Positions 1 through 7,643 of a DNA stretch of 48,977 nt are shown in pieces. Positions within the stretch are counted from its first letter, which is position 1, and every line of letters begins with the position of its first letter. The DNA comes from a virus. The notes beneath the pieces are model-generated. The model was not told the DNA's origin, made no database searches, and was given only the letters and a program-made list of their open reading frames with translations. The DNA lies in IMG/VR virus record IMGVR_UViG_3300025828_000035, positions 1 through 48,977 of that record, one strand, 5' to 3'. A program made the position numbers and the translations under genes.

Positions 1-863
1 AGTTTTCATTCTACACTGACACAGACTCAACGTTTGTCAGTTCTCTACCTCTCTTGCATAAACGATATCCAGGATTTGACGAAACGGATGAGCAATTCAT
101 GATTGAAAAGACCAATGAAGTTGCAGCTGAAGTTCAAAAACATGTAAATGCAATGTATGACATATATGCAAAGCGTTTTCATAATGTTAATGAACATCGA
201 TTACAAATTAAACAAGAATATGTTGCAAAGTCTGGTTTATGGATTGCAAAGAAAAGATATGCTCAATGGGTGATATTCAAAGAAGGTAAGCCTACTGACA
301 AAATGGATATCAAAGGTTTGGATGTGATTAGATCATCGTTCCCGGAAGATTTCAAGAAAATCATGAAAGAAACACTTTGGTTCATTCTGAAAGAAAAGAA
401 CAAGCAAGAAACTACAGATCTTGTAATGAACTTTAAGAATCGAATCAAAGAATCAGAAGTTCTCAATGTAATGAAAAACTCAGGTGTTAAGAACATTACA
501 AAATATACAAAAGGTAGAGAAGCATTTGGCGGATATATGTCAGGAACACCTGCTCATGTGAAGTCAGCTATCAATTACAATGATCTCATTGAACGATCAG
601 GCACTAAGACGTTTGCACAGTTAATTAATGGAGAAAAGGTTAAGTGGGGCTATCTTAGAGACAATCCATATGGATTTGATACAATGGCGTTACGAGGATA
701 CGAAGACCCACCAGAAATAGTTGAGTTTGTTGAAACATACATTGATCGGAACAAGATATTCGACAGAGAACTTCGAGGTAAATTAGATGACTTTTATGCC
801 GCATTAGGATGGGATAAACTTCCAGAAAATAATAATATGAATAAGTTTTTCAGTTTTCAATGA
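1..863 (+). CDS. 43: Family B DNA polymerase, C-terminal part (T4 gp43-like), 5' truncated by window
   Basis: The frame is open from base 3 to the stop at 863, giving 286 visible residues. It opens with YTDTDS, the family B motif C whose aspartates bind catalytic metal, so the first in-window start-like codon (TTG at 54) is not the true start. The KKRYAQW segment matches the KKrY motif of the palm/thumb boundary in this family. What is visible is therefore the end of the palm and the thumb. The protein would be the replicative polymerase, working with the clamp (4158) and clamp loader (4872, 6172) encoded downstream. The exonuclease and finger domains lie outside the window. Confidence 0.95.
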   Translation, partial: FSFYTDTDSTFVSSLPLLHKRYPGFDETDEQFMIEKTNEVAAEVQKHVNAMYDIYAKRFHNVNEHRLQIKQEYVAKSGLWIAKKRYAQWVIFKEGKPTDKMDIKGLDVIRSSFPEDFKKIMKETLWFILKEKNKQETTDLVMNFKNRIKESEVLNVMKNSGVKNITKYTKGREAFGGYMSGTPAHVKSAINYNDLIERSGTKTFAQLINGEKVKWGYLRDNPYGFDTMALRGYEDPPEIVEFVETYIDRNKIFDRELRGKLDDFYAALGWDKLPENNNMNKFFSFQ

Positions 864-871
864 TATTTATT

Positions 872-957
872 AATGTAGAGTCGGAGCTACATTGTAAAAT
901 ATTTTCAAAGACCATGTGTTTAGTAGAGACTCCGACCTCGAACGGCACATGGTTCTT
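872..957 (+). ncRNA. Predicted kissing-loop RNA structure downstream of the polymerase gene
   Basis: Hairpin 1 is a perfect 7-bp stem (AATGTAG 872-878 with CTACATT 887-893) with loop AGTCGGAG. Hairpin 2 has an 8-bp stem (ACCATGTG 911-918 with CACATGGT 946-953), extended by AAG/CTT across a one-base bulge, around a 27-base loop. Seven of the eight loop-1 bases (GTCGGAG, 880-886) are fully complementary to CTCCGAC (930-936) in loop 2. The two loops can therefore kiss. The element starts 8 bases after the polymerase stop. It could stabilise the 3' end of the polymerase mRNA, act as a small RNA, or control downstream translation; no function can be assigned from sequence. Confidence 0.6.
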
Positions 958-963
958 ACTATT

Positions 964-1032
964 ATGAAACGAAATTGTCCTGAATGTGGAAAAGAAAATT
1001 TACAAAAATCATCAAAATGTGATTTGGATTAA
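964..1032 (+). CDS. 22-residue zinc-ribbon-like peptide, possible endonuclease remnant
   Basis: The short frame starts MKRNCPECGKEN and stops after 22 codons. CPEC plus a later Cys resembles the first zinc knuckle of phage homing-endonuclease-type proteins such as the one at 8641, whose N-terminus carries CPQC. It may be a decayed 5' end of such a gene rather than a functional peptide. The promoter at 1024-1052 overlaps its last codons. No convincing ribosome binding site is visible. Confidence 0.3.
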   Translation: MKRNCPECGKENLQKSSKCDLD

Positions 1033-1052
1033 TCAGTCTATTTTATTATAAT
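1024..1052 (+). promoter_or_regulatory. TTGGAT-class promoter, upstream of gene 1079
   Basis: TTGGAT (1024-1029), 17 bases, TATAAT (1047-1052). The predicted start near 1059 leaves a 20-base AT-rich leader with AAGGA before the ATG at 1079. It would drive the modification and replisome genes. Confidence 0.65.
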
Positions 1053-1078
1053 AAGTTATAAATTTAAGGAATTTAGTT

Positions 1079-1534
1079 ATGTATGGAAAAAAACAGTGGC
1101 GAGGCAGAGAGTGCGAAGGCCGCTACTCTGACTTAATGACAATGTTTGTTAGAGATTTAGAACGTGATGGCAATAAAAATAGTTATGGATTACTTGTCGA
1201 CAATTTAGGAGAGTATCCTCACTATTATTTTACTATTGAGTATATGAAGAAGTGCCATGAAAATACTCCATATATCGATACAGTTAGATGGATATTAGAT
1301 TCTAGCAATATGGCAGTAACTATTGAAGCCGATAAAGACACCATAGAACGCATCCCTCCAGACCTTGTTAATAGATGCCACATTATCTATCGAATTCATG
1401 ATACAGCATTACAAGTGTTGAAAGACACCGATACGCTATCAATTGATGCGGGTTGGTATCGGGTGCATCAAGTAACTAAGTTGAACATGATGGAAATTAC
1501 ACCATCATCATATAAATTTGACGAAGAATTATGA
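1079..1534 (+). CDS. Hypothetical protein, first gene of the QueD-like/GT/TGT operon
   Basis: A 151-residue soluble protein of mixed composition with no membrane segment or signal peptide. I do not recognise a family. It has a 20-base leader behind the TTGGAT promoter, with AAGGA before the start. Its stop overlaps the ATG of the QueD-like gene, so it is translationally coupled to the putative modification genes and may belong to that pathway. It occupies the place where T4 has regA, but no RegA-like features were seen. Confidence 0.8.
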   Translation: MYGKKQWRGRECEGRYSDLMTMFVRDLERDGNKNSYGLLVDNLGEYPHYYFTIEYMKKCHENTPYIDTVRWILDSSNMAVTIEADKDTIERIPPDLVNRCHIIYRIHDTALQVLKDTDTLSIDAGWYRVHQVTKLNMMEITPSSYKFDEEL

Positions 1535-1872
1535 AATATTCAGTATTTGTAACATTTGCAATAGAAGGATTTCATTGTTGGCCTGAAGCTAAAGATGTAT
1601 TTCCAGAAGTAGCATTTTTGTCTGATAGACACAGACATATGTTTCATTTCAAGTGTTATGCTCACGTAACGCATACAGACAGAGATGAAGAGTTTATTCT
1701 AATGCAACGCAGAATAAAAAAGCAACTTAGAAATGCGTTCGGAGGCAACATATTAGAATTCGGCCGGATGAGCTGCGAAGATATTGGTGAGTGGTTGTTA
1801 GAACATAATAATAACTTGTATCGGGTAGAAGTATCTGAGGACAACGAAAATGGAGCGATTGTAGAAAGATGA
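1531..1872 (+). CDS. QueD-like T-fold protein (6-carboxy/6-pyruvoyl-tetrahydropterin synthase family)
   Basis: At 113 residues it has the size of a single T-fold unit. The zinc triad of QueD/PTPS appears in order: H15 in EGFH, then H34 and H36 in RHRH. The C-terminal part, SCEDIGEWLL followed by YRVEVSEDNENGAIV, matches the family layout in which a TSEN-type helix is followed by a strand ending in a conserved Glu (here E103). QueD makes 6-carboxytetrahydropterin on the route to preQ0, the 7-deazaguanine precursor. The gene overlaps its neighbours by four bases, and the DpdA-like TGT two genes downstream would use such a base. Assignment is by motif only. The usual catalytic Cys position is not clear, so it may act on another pterin or be non-catalytic. 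Confidence 0.6.
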   Translation: MKYSVFVTFAIEGFHCWPEAKDVFPEVAFLSDRHRHMFHFKCYAHVTHTDRDEEFILMQRRIKKQLRNAFGGNILEFGRMSCEDIGEWLLEHNNNLYRVEVSEDNENGAIVER

Positions 1873-2882
1873 TTTACGTAGTAGATTTAGAAAGTATTCC
1901 AACACGATACACATCAGAGTGGAAGTGGTTTGTTCCTCAATGGCTTCAAGAAAATGGACTTGAGGTAACTGTTATTGAAGGTGATCAAGAAATTCCAGAA
2001 ATGACTACACCAGGTGCATTCTTGAACTTTGGTGGTACTAATATGTATAAAGCTACTCAAGTCCACCAAATATCTCGATTATTCGTTGAAGACAAAATAC
2101 AAGACGGAGATCAGTTTGTATTTACAGATGCTTGGCATCCCGGTGTTATCAACATCAAGTATATGTCTAAACTATTAGGTAAAGACATTACACTGCATGG
2201 TTTATGGCACGCAGGTTCATATGACCCAAATGATTTCTTAGGTAGATTGATTGGAAATGAAAAGTGGATACGTAATGCAGAAGCTTCTTTCTTCGAAGCA
2301 TTTGATTATAATTGGGTAGCTACTTATTCTCACGAAAAACAAATACGTAATGTATTTCCAGATGTAAAATTACATCATACAGGTTGGCCGATGTCATATA
2401 CACGAGATTTGTTGGACCGAGCTAAGCAAAAGGAAAGAAAGCCTATAATAGTATTTCCGCATCGTATTGCTCCAGAAAAGCGTTTAGATTTATTTGAAGA
2501 ATTATCTAAAAGACCTGAGTTATCTCATTACGAATTTAGAGTTCCTATGCAAGAAAATCTTACAAAGGATCAATATCATAACCTGCTAGGAACAGCTCGT
2601 TTTGCTGTATCATTTGCAGAACAAGAAACATTGGGCATATCAATGTATGAAGCTGCTTGTGCAGGAGCTGTTCCAATTGTTCCAAATAGACTTTCATATG
2701 TTGAAATGTATTATGACGGTTTCAAGACAGATGGCACGGTAGATGCAGTAGTCAATAAAATATTAGAATTAGAATCTCATGATTTGCAGCGTGAAGCAAA
2801 TGACCAAGCTAACTTGTTACATGAGCATTTCTTTTCAGCAACAAAATTACTTAATAAATTAAAGGAAATAAATGCAAGATAA
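1869..2882 (+). CDS. GT-B glycosyltransferase next to the TGT gene
   Basis: A 337-residue two-Rossmann protein. The C-terminal half carries the GT4-type donor-site pattern: the FPHRIAPEKRLDLF segment, then SFAEQETLGISMYEAACAGAVPIVP, in which the conserved E-x7-E glutamates and the small-residue AGA stretch are clear. It overlaps the QueD-like gene by four bases and the TGT gene by 11. This places a glycosyltransferase inside a DNA-replication and base-modification operon, far from the glycan cluster at 10-23 kb. By analogy with T4, whose glucosyltransferases decorate hydroxymethylcytosine, it may glycosylate a modified base in phage DNA. That role is inferred from position only. Confidence 0.75.
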   Translation: MIYVVDLESIPTRYTSEWKWFVPQWLQENGLEVTVIEGDQEIPEMTTPGAFLNFGGTNMYKATQVHQISRLFVEDKIQDGDQFVFTDAWHPGVINIKYMSKLLGKDITLHGLWHAGSYDPNDFLGRLIGNEKWIRNAEASFFEAFDYNWVATYSHEKQIRNVFPDVKLHHTGWPMSYTRDLLDRAKQKERKPIIVFPHRIAPEKRLDLFEELSKRPELSHYEFRVPMQENLTKDQYHNLLGTARFAVSFAEQETLGISMYEAACAGAVPIVPNRLSYVEMYYDGFKTDGTVDAVVNKILELESHDLQREANDQANLLHEHFFSATKLLNKLKEINAR

Positions 2883-4137
2883 AAGGTTTATATATTATCC
2901 TTCATTATCAGCAGGTTCTATGGTATCTGCATTCAAAAAGGATTATAAATTTTCAGATGGTACTCCCGTTAAATTTTATGACTCGAGATACCCAGCAGAA
3001 TGGAGACATCCATACTTTTTGATTACTGCAGGTCATCATTACAAGAAAATGGATTTCCGCGATCAGCTCGGATTAGAAAAAGATGTATTAGTATTTGGCG
3101 ACTCAGGTGGTTATCAGATTGCAACAGGAGCATTGCCATATTCAAATGAATTGAGAGAAAAGATCTTTCATTGGTTAGAAGCTAATTCAGATGTTGCAGC
3201 TAATTTGGATATTCCACCTAAGACTGTATACAAGAACAAGTTTCATGAATGTGCGGATATTTCATTTGATAATTTTAAATGGTTTGAAAAGAATCAATCA
3301 GGAAAGACTGCATTTATTAATATGCTTCAAGGATCTAATTCTGAGGAATATACATGGTGGTATCATAAATTCAAAGACTTTGATTTCAGTGGTTGGGCAA
3401 TTGGTGGCCCGCAAAAGTTAGTAGACTTCATGTTTGCATTAGCTTTAATGCTTCAAGAAAAGGAATTTGAAAAAGAACATAACAAGTACTTGCACTTGTT
3501 GGGTATCAGTAAGATATCAGATTTCTTTATTTTAGCAACATTGCAAAAACTAATGAACAAGTTAACTAATAATAGAATATATGTTAGCACAGATTCATCA
3601 TCGCCAGGACAATATCCAGTATATGGGACATATCTTCATTCTTGGAATTATAAAGTTCAATCATTCAGTGAATTGTATTTTCCTAAAAATAATGAATATC
3701 GTAGACAAACACATATTACACAAGGTAAGACTGCATCTACTCAAGTTGATAAGCATCAACATGTAGCTTGCGGATTAGATTGCCCGGCCTGTAAAGACTT
3801 TACATATGAATATTTAGAAGGCAAAACTGCAGAAGGGTTAGATCGTTATTCACAAGAAGCTATGCCTCGAATGGTAGTTCATAATACACATTTGTATGTA
3901 CGATTAGCAGAAGATATCAATAAGGTTGTTGATAGCCATGTAGAAATGCTAGAAACACTTATTCCAAGAGACTTGTATTCAGTTATTCTATCAATGCATG
4001 AAATGTTTGCAGATCCAGACGCAGCAATGCATGTATATGAAAAATACAAAAAAGTATATAAAAAGTTTGGTGGTGATAGTATATCAACTATCAATGCTAC
4101 ATCATTCAATCAATTCTTTGGACAAAAGACAAATTAA
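2872..4137 (+). CDS. dpdA-like: DpdA-like tRNA-guanine transglycosylase family protein (putative DNA 7-deazaguanine transglycosylase)
   Basis: 421 residues. TGT-family signatures are in order: FGDSGGYQ with D77, NLDIPP with D113, GWAIGGP near 174-180 (the G-G-x-x-x-G-type loop), STDSS with D241 in the place of the nucleophilic Asp, and a Cys cluster at C300, C304 and C307 with His near 337-340 for zinc. Bacterial TGT puts preQ1 into tRNA; the phage DpdA branch is known to insert 7-deazaguanines into DNA. Sitting in the replisome operon just upstream of the clamp favours DNA as substrate. No QueC, QueE or FolE gene is seen in the window. Confidence 0.75.
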   Translation: MQDKRFIYYPSLSAGSMVSAFKKDYKFSDGTPVKFYDSRYPAEWRHPYFLITAGHHYKKMDFRDQLGLEKDVLVFGDSGGYQIATGALPYSNELREKIFHWLEANSDVAANLDIPPKTVYKNKFHECADISFDNFKWFEKNQSGKTAFINMLQGSNSEEYTWWYHKFKDFDFSGWAIGGPQKLVDFMFALALMLQEKEFEKEHNKYLHLLGISKISDFFILATLQKLMNKLTNNRIYVSTDSSSPGQYPVYGTYLHSWNYKVQSFSELYFPKNNEYRRQTHITQGKTASTQVDKHQHVACGLDCPACKDFTYEYLEGKTAEGLDRYSQEAMPRMVVHNTHLYVRLAEDINKVVDSHVEMLETLIPRDLYSVILSMHEMFADPDAAMHVYEKYKKVYKKFGGDSISTINATSFNQFFGQKTN

Positions 4138-4157
4138 TTATAAAAATAGGTTACAAA

Positions 4158-4865
4158 ATGGAGAAAAGTAAACTCGTAAATTTTATTAATCGTTATCATT
4201 TAGCAGGAAACTGTGAAGCGGTTATTGTAAAGGAAAATGAAAACGGCGTAAGCTGTGATTTAATTGACTCTGATCAGACAGTAGTTGGTAATGTTCAATG
4301 GAAAACCGATCCCTTTCTTAAAGGAGAGTTAGGTATCAATCACACAGGTACATTAACAAAGATGTTGTCAGCAGTAAATGAAAACATTGACATCAACGTA
4401 AAGGAAAGTGCTGGAAAGAACTTTTCAATGGAGATCAAAGAAGGATCTACCAAGATGACATTCATGTTGGCAGACACTACAGTTATCCCAGCAGTACCAG
4501 CAATCAATCAACAACCTGATTATGAGGTTAGCATTGACTTAGATGATGTATTCATCAATCGTTTCATTAAAGCAAAGAATGCATTACCAGATGCAAAGAA
4601 CTTTGCCGTTCAAGTAAAAGAAGGTAAAATTCGTTTCATTATCAATTATACAACCATCAATGCAGATAATATTTCATTTGAGATTGATGGCGGGGTGAAT
4701 CCAATGGAACCAATCATGTTCTCAGCAGACAAATTGAAAGAAATTTTGACTGCAAACCGCGGTGATATGGGTACGCTTCATGTTTCATCACAAGGATTGG
4801 CTAAAGTTGAATTTCACGGTCAGGATTTTGATTCTACTTATTTCCTTGTACAATTACAAAACTAA
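4158..4865 (+). CDS. 45: Sliding clamp (T4 gp45-like)
   Basis: 235 residues, close to T4 gp45 (228). It lies immediately before the ATPase clamp-loader gene, as in T4. Visible features are a two-fold repeat of the clamp type, with one unit to about 115 and a second starting near YEVSIDLDDVFINRF, both rich in alternating strands, and a C-terminus ending FLVQLQN. The trimer would encircle DNA and hold the polymerase; in T4 it also takes part in late transcription. It follows the TGT gene by 20 bases, with AGGTTA upstream of the ATG. Identification rests on length, context and strand pattern, since clamps diverge strongly. Confidence 0.85.
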   Translation: MEKSKLVNFINRYHLAGNCEAVIVKENENGVSCDLIDSDQTVVGNVQWKTDPFLKGELGINHTGTLTKMLSAVNENIDINVKESAGKNFSMEIKEGSTKMTFMLADTTVIPAVPAINQQPDYEVSIDLDDVFINRFIKAKNALPDAKNFAVQVKEGKIRFIINYTTINADNISFEIDGGVNPMEPIMFSADKLKEILTANRGDMGTLHVSSQGLAKVEFHGQDFDSTYFLVQLQN

Positions 4866-4871
4866 TTGGAT

Positions 4872-5798
4872 ATGATAGGACAAGTAGAAAATACACTTTG
4901 GGTAGAGTCATTCAGACCTTCAACATTAGATGGATACATTGGTAATGAACATATCATAGAGAAAGTGCGCATCTTCATCGAAAATGGAGATGTGCCACAT
5001 CTTCTCCTTTATGGACCTGCAGGAACGGGTAAAACGACACTTGCAAGGATTATCGCAAACGGCGTTGATTCAGATATTATGTATATCAATGCATCGGATG
5101 AAAACTCTGTTGATACGGTTAGAGATAAAATCAAAAGATATGCATCAACAGTAGGATTCAAGCGTTGGAAGATTGTGATTCTTGATGAGGCCGATTTCTT
5201 AACACCGAATGGTCAAGCAGCATTGCGTAATCTAATGGAAACATATAGCAAGACAACAAGATTTATTCTTACATGTAACTATGTTGAAAAGATCATCGAT
5301 CCAATACAATCAAGGTGTCAAGTATTCGGTATTACTCCACCAAATAAGCGTGATGTAGCACAAAGATTAGTAACGGTTCTTGACGATAAGGGCGTAAAAT
5401 ATGATGTTAAAGATGTAGCAACAATTATCAATGCATCATACCCAGATGTCAGGAGAGCAATCAATGCAGCTCAAGCTCAAGTAGTCAACGGCGAATTGCG
5501 TATTGACAAGCAAAGCACAGTTCAAGCCAATTACATGACTGAAATACTTGAAGTGTTAAAGAATTTGAAAGATAAGAAGAAAGCATTTACTCAAATACGT
5601 CAAATTATAGCTGACAGCAAAGTAAAAGACTTTCAACCACTATTCACATTCTTGTATGATACAATCGACGAGTATGGAACAGGTCATGTTGCTGGTGTTA
5701 TTTTAATATTGGCAGAAGCTCAATACCAAGATGCACACGTCGTTGACCACGAAATTAACATAATGGCAATGTTTGTTAAATTAATGAATGAGTTATGA
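4872..5798 (+). CDS. 44: Clamp loader ATPase subunit (T4 gp44-like, RFC small-subunit family)
   Basis: 308 residues from the ATG at 4872; a TTG two codons earlier (4866) is also possible. AAA+ motifs are clear: Walker A GPAGTGKT at 48-55, Walker B ILDEAD at 103-108, sensor 1 TCNYVEK near 134-140, and the arginine-finger SRC motif at 147-149. It would load the gp45-type clamp onto primer ends together with the gp62-like subunit at 6172. It directly follows the clamp stop codon, and its own stop overlaps the MazG start. Confidence 0.95.
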   Translation: MIGQVENTLWVESFRPSTLDGYIGNEHIIEKVRIFIENGDVPHLLLYGPAGTGKTTLARIIANGVDSDIMYINASDENSVDTVRDKIKRYASTVGFKRWKIVILDEADFLTPNGQAALRNLMETYSKTTRFILTCNYVEKIIDPIQSRCQVFGITPPNKRDVAQRLVTVLDDKGVKYDVKDVATIINASYPDVRRAINAAQAQVVNGELRIDKQSTVQANYMTEILEVLKNLKDKKKAFTQIRQIIADSKVKDFQPLFTFLYDTIDEYGTGHVAGVILILAEAQYQDAHVVDHEINIMAMFVKLMNEL

Positions 5799-6169
5799 AT
5801 ATAAAAGAAATACAACAAGAAATCCACAAAGTCAATGTAGAAAAAGGCTTTTGGGAAGATAGAAAAAATGTAGGTGAAGTTTTAATGTTAATCGTATCAG
5901 AATTAGGTGAAGCATTAGATGCGCATAGAGCTGATAAGAAAGCAGATGTTGAAGAATTTGACGCAAAAGCAATTGATAGAACCGAAGCAGCCGATTATCA
6001 AGCAGATTTTCAACAATGTATAAAAGATACATTTGAAGATGAAATTGCTGATACAGTAATTCGTATTCTTGATATGTGTGAAGGTTTTGGTATTGATTTA
6101 GAACGACACATTGAATTGAAATTGGAGTATAATAGAACAAGACCTTATAAGCACGGTAAAAAATATTAA
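5795..6169 (+). CDS. mazG: MazG-like nucleotide pyrophosphohydrolase
   Basis: 124 residues. The all-alpha NTP-PPase signature is present: LIVSELGEALDAHR near the N-terminus supplies the ExxE pair, and FEDEIADTVIRILDM gives the second ExxD pair. These residues bind magnesium in MazG and dUTPase-like enzymes. It would hydrolyse NTPs or dNTPs to monophosphates, possibly clearing unmodified or aberrant nucleotides. It overlaps the clamp-loader gene by four bases and precedes the gp62-like gene by two. Confidence 0.85.
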   Translation: MNIKEIQQEIHKVNVEKGFWEDRKNVGEVLMLIVSELGEALDAHRADKKADVEEFDAKAIDRTEAADYQADFQQCIKDTFEDEIADTVIRILDMCEGFGIDLERHIELKLEYNRTRPYKHGKKY

Positions 6170-6171
6170 AC

Positions 6172-6618
6172 ATGGCAGAAAAGAAAGCAGCAACTATCTT
6201 TGACTTTATCAATGGAATTACGCATCAAAAGAAAGAATGGTCAGAATGGTCAGATCATGATCAAAAACAGTTCTCTCCATTCATTGTTAATCGATTCTTA
6301 TCAATGCGTATGGAACTAACTGAAGTTATCAATGAGTTACAGCGTTACACAATAGGTTTACTTTCTCCCAAAGATACTTATCGCTTGTATCATGGTCTCC
6401 TCCCATCAAACAAGACCTTCGCTAAATACATAAAAGGCAAGAAGGAAGATAAGTATGAAAAAGAGTTAGTTTCACAAGTAGCCGAACATTATCAGGTTAG
6501 CCTTGCTGAGGCTACAGATTATGTTGATCTTATGTCAAAGGATAGTTGCTCTTTCCTGCTACAACGTTACGGTTATCAACCAAACGAAATTAAAAAACTA
6601 ACTAAAGGAGTGAAATGA
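6172..6618 (+). CDS. 62: Clamp loader small subunit (T4 gp62-like)
   Basis: 148 residues, shorter than T4 gp62 (187). The middle part QFSPFIVNRFLSM, followed by YHGLLP, resembles the gp62 layout in which a KFMVENALS-type stretch is followed by the residues that join the loader ring. The C-terminus KEL/LAEATDYVDLM with a terminal basic tail also fits. The order clamp, ATPase, small subunit matches T4, with MazG inserted. The assignment is from partial motif and strong context. It overlaps the next gene by four bases. Confidence 0.75.
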   Translation: MAEKKAATIFDFINGITHQKKEWSEWSDHDQKQFSPFIVNRFLSMRMELTEVINELQRYTIGLLSPKDTYRLYHGLLPSNKTFAKYIKGKKEDKYEKELVSQVAEHYQVSLAEATDYVDLMSKDSCSFLLQRYGYQPNEIKKLTKGVK

Positions 6619-6965
6619 GCAAATCCAATCAAAGTGCAATTCAATATTGTGAAGAAACATATCCGGAAATGATGGAAGAATACAAAAGGATTATGTGGGA
6701 ACAATATGAAACCTTTTGTAAAAAACAAAGGAATTATGGGCCAGGCAATATTTCAGTAGGTACTGCATTGCAGACTGATGATGATATCAAACTATCACTG
6801 ACAGGTTTATGGTTCAGAATGAATGATAAAATTCAACGACTAAAACAACTAGTAGTACTCGGTCAGCCAGATGAAGTGGGTGAATCAACTCAAGATACTT
6901 ATGCTGATCTTTCAGTATATGGCATCATTGCACAACTAGTTCAAAACGGCAAATGGGCCAAGTAA
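6615..6965 (+). CDS. DUF1599-like (nucleotide modification associated domain 1) protein
   Basis: 116 residues, all helical in appearance. YETFCKKQRNYGPGNIS near 31-47, FRMNDKIQRLKQL in the middle and the terminal pattern E-S-x-x-D-T-x-x-D-L-x-x-Y-x-I-I are the hallmarks of the DUF1599 family. The family is named for its occurrence beside DNA-base hypermodification genes. In this window it shares an operon with MazG and lies 2.5 kb from the QueD-like/GT/TGT group. The biochemical activity is not established. Confidence 0.75.
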   Translation: MSKSNQSAIQYCEETYPEMMEEYKRIMWEQYETFCKKQRNYGPGNISVGTALQTDDDIKLSLTGLWFRMNDKIQRLKQLVVLGQPDEVGESTQDTYADLSVYGIIAQLVQNGKWAK

Positions 6966-6969
6966 TTAT

Positions 6970-6998
6970 TTGGATATTTCAAAGTAATTTCTTATAAT
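6970..6998 (+). promoter_or_regulatory. TTGGAT-class promoter with start next to the ATG of gene 7007
   Basis: TTGGAT (6970-6975), 17 bases, TATAAT (6993-6998), preceded by TTTCT. The predicted start near 7005 is two bases before the ATG at 7007, so the transcript would be leaderless. Confidence 0.65.
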
Positions 6999-7006
6999 AA
7001 AATAAA

Positions 7007-7642
7007 ATGGCAAACGACATTTATTCGATAGTTACAGCAGAGTTTGAGACCGCAGATCAAGCAGAGGCATTCGCAAATAAATTTGGTGAGTGTGAACAAA
7101 TTGATATGGAACTCTACAAATATTTAGGGTTTGACGACTTTCCAACACGTAGTGAAAATTTAGATCATGGCGGTGCAAAATGGTTTTATCTTAATGATTT
7201 GCCAGAGTCATATGACAACAAAGTACATTTCAGCGTAACATCTGCATGGTATATTCCAAACAATTTATTTGAAAAGATTGCTTTGCAAGAAAAATGTTCA
7301 ATAACAGGTTATGCTGAAGATGAATATCGTAATGCATGGACATTGTTTGAGTTCAATCAAGACTTTGATGATCATGAAGTGTATGACTCATTCTTGCGAG
7401 AAGATACCGTATCTGACTTCATTACATGGTGCAAGCATAATACGATAAACTTAGATGAATTGTATGAAGCTGCAGCTGACGCAATGACGTTTGAAGATGA
7501 CGCCAATGGTGGAGAACTAATTAGAGAGTTTCTTATTAAAGACCAAGAATGGTCAGAGTCATTCTTTTTTGGTATGCCTGCAGAATTTACATATACATGG
7601 GGAGATATGGAAATGATCCGAGAAGAAATAGAAGCACGATAA
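7007..7642 (+). CDS. Hypothetical protein, weakly YubB/DUF1281 ferredoxin-fold-like
   Basis: 211 acidic residues. The N-terminus DIYSIVTAEFETADQAEAF, the GGAKWFYLNDLP segment and HFSVTSAWYIPNNLFEKIA recall the YubB/Api92 proteins, in which a strand is followed by a W-x-P-x-N/x-L pattern. The similarity is faint. No catalytic motif is recognised. It is probably leaderless from the promoter at 6970 and sits one base upstream of the RecB-like nuclease gene, so the two are likely co-transcribed. Confidence 0.75.
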   Translation: MANDIYSIVTAEFETADQAEAFANKFGECEQIDMELYKYLGFDDFPTRSENLDHGGAKWFYLNDLPESYDNKVHFSVTSAWYIPNNLFEKIALQEKCSITGYAEDEYRNAWTLFEFNQDFDDHEVYDSFLREDTVSDFITWCKHNTINLDELYEAAADAMTFEDDANGGELIREFLIKDQEWSESFFFGMPAEFTYTWGDMEMIREEIEAR

Positions 7643-7643
7643 A

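Noticed and set aside
1079-1534. RegA translational repressor by T4 gene order
   Set aside because: Length and sequence show none of the features I would expect for RegA; only position suggested it.
2872-4137. Host-type TGT for queuosine in tRNA
   Set aside because: Divergent motifs and a place in the replisome operon fit the phage DpdA branch better, though tRNA as substrate is not excluded.
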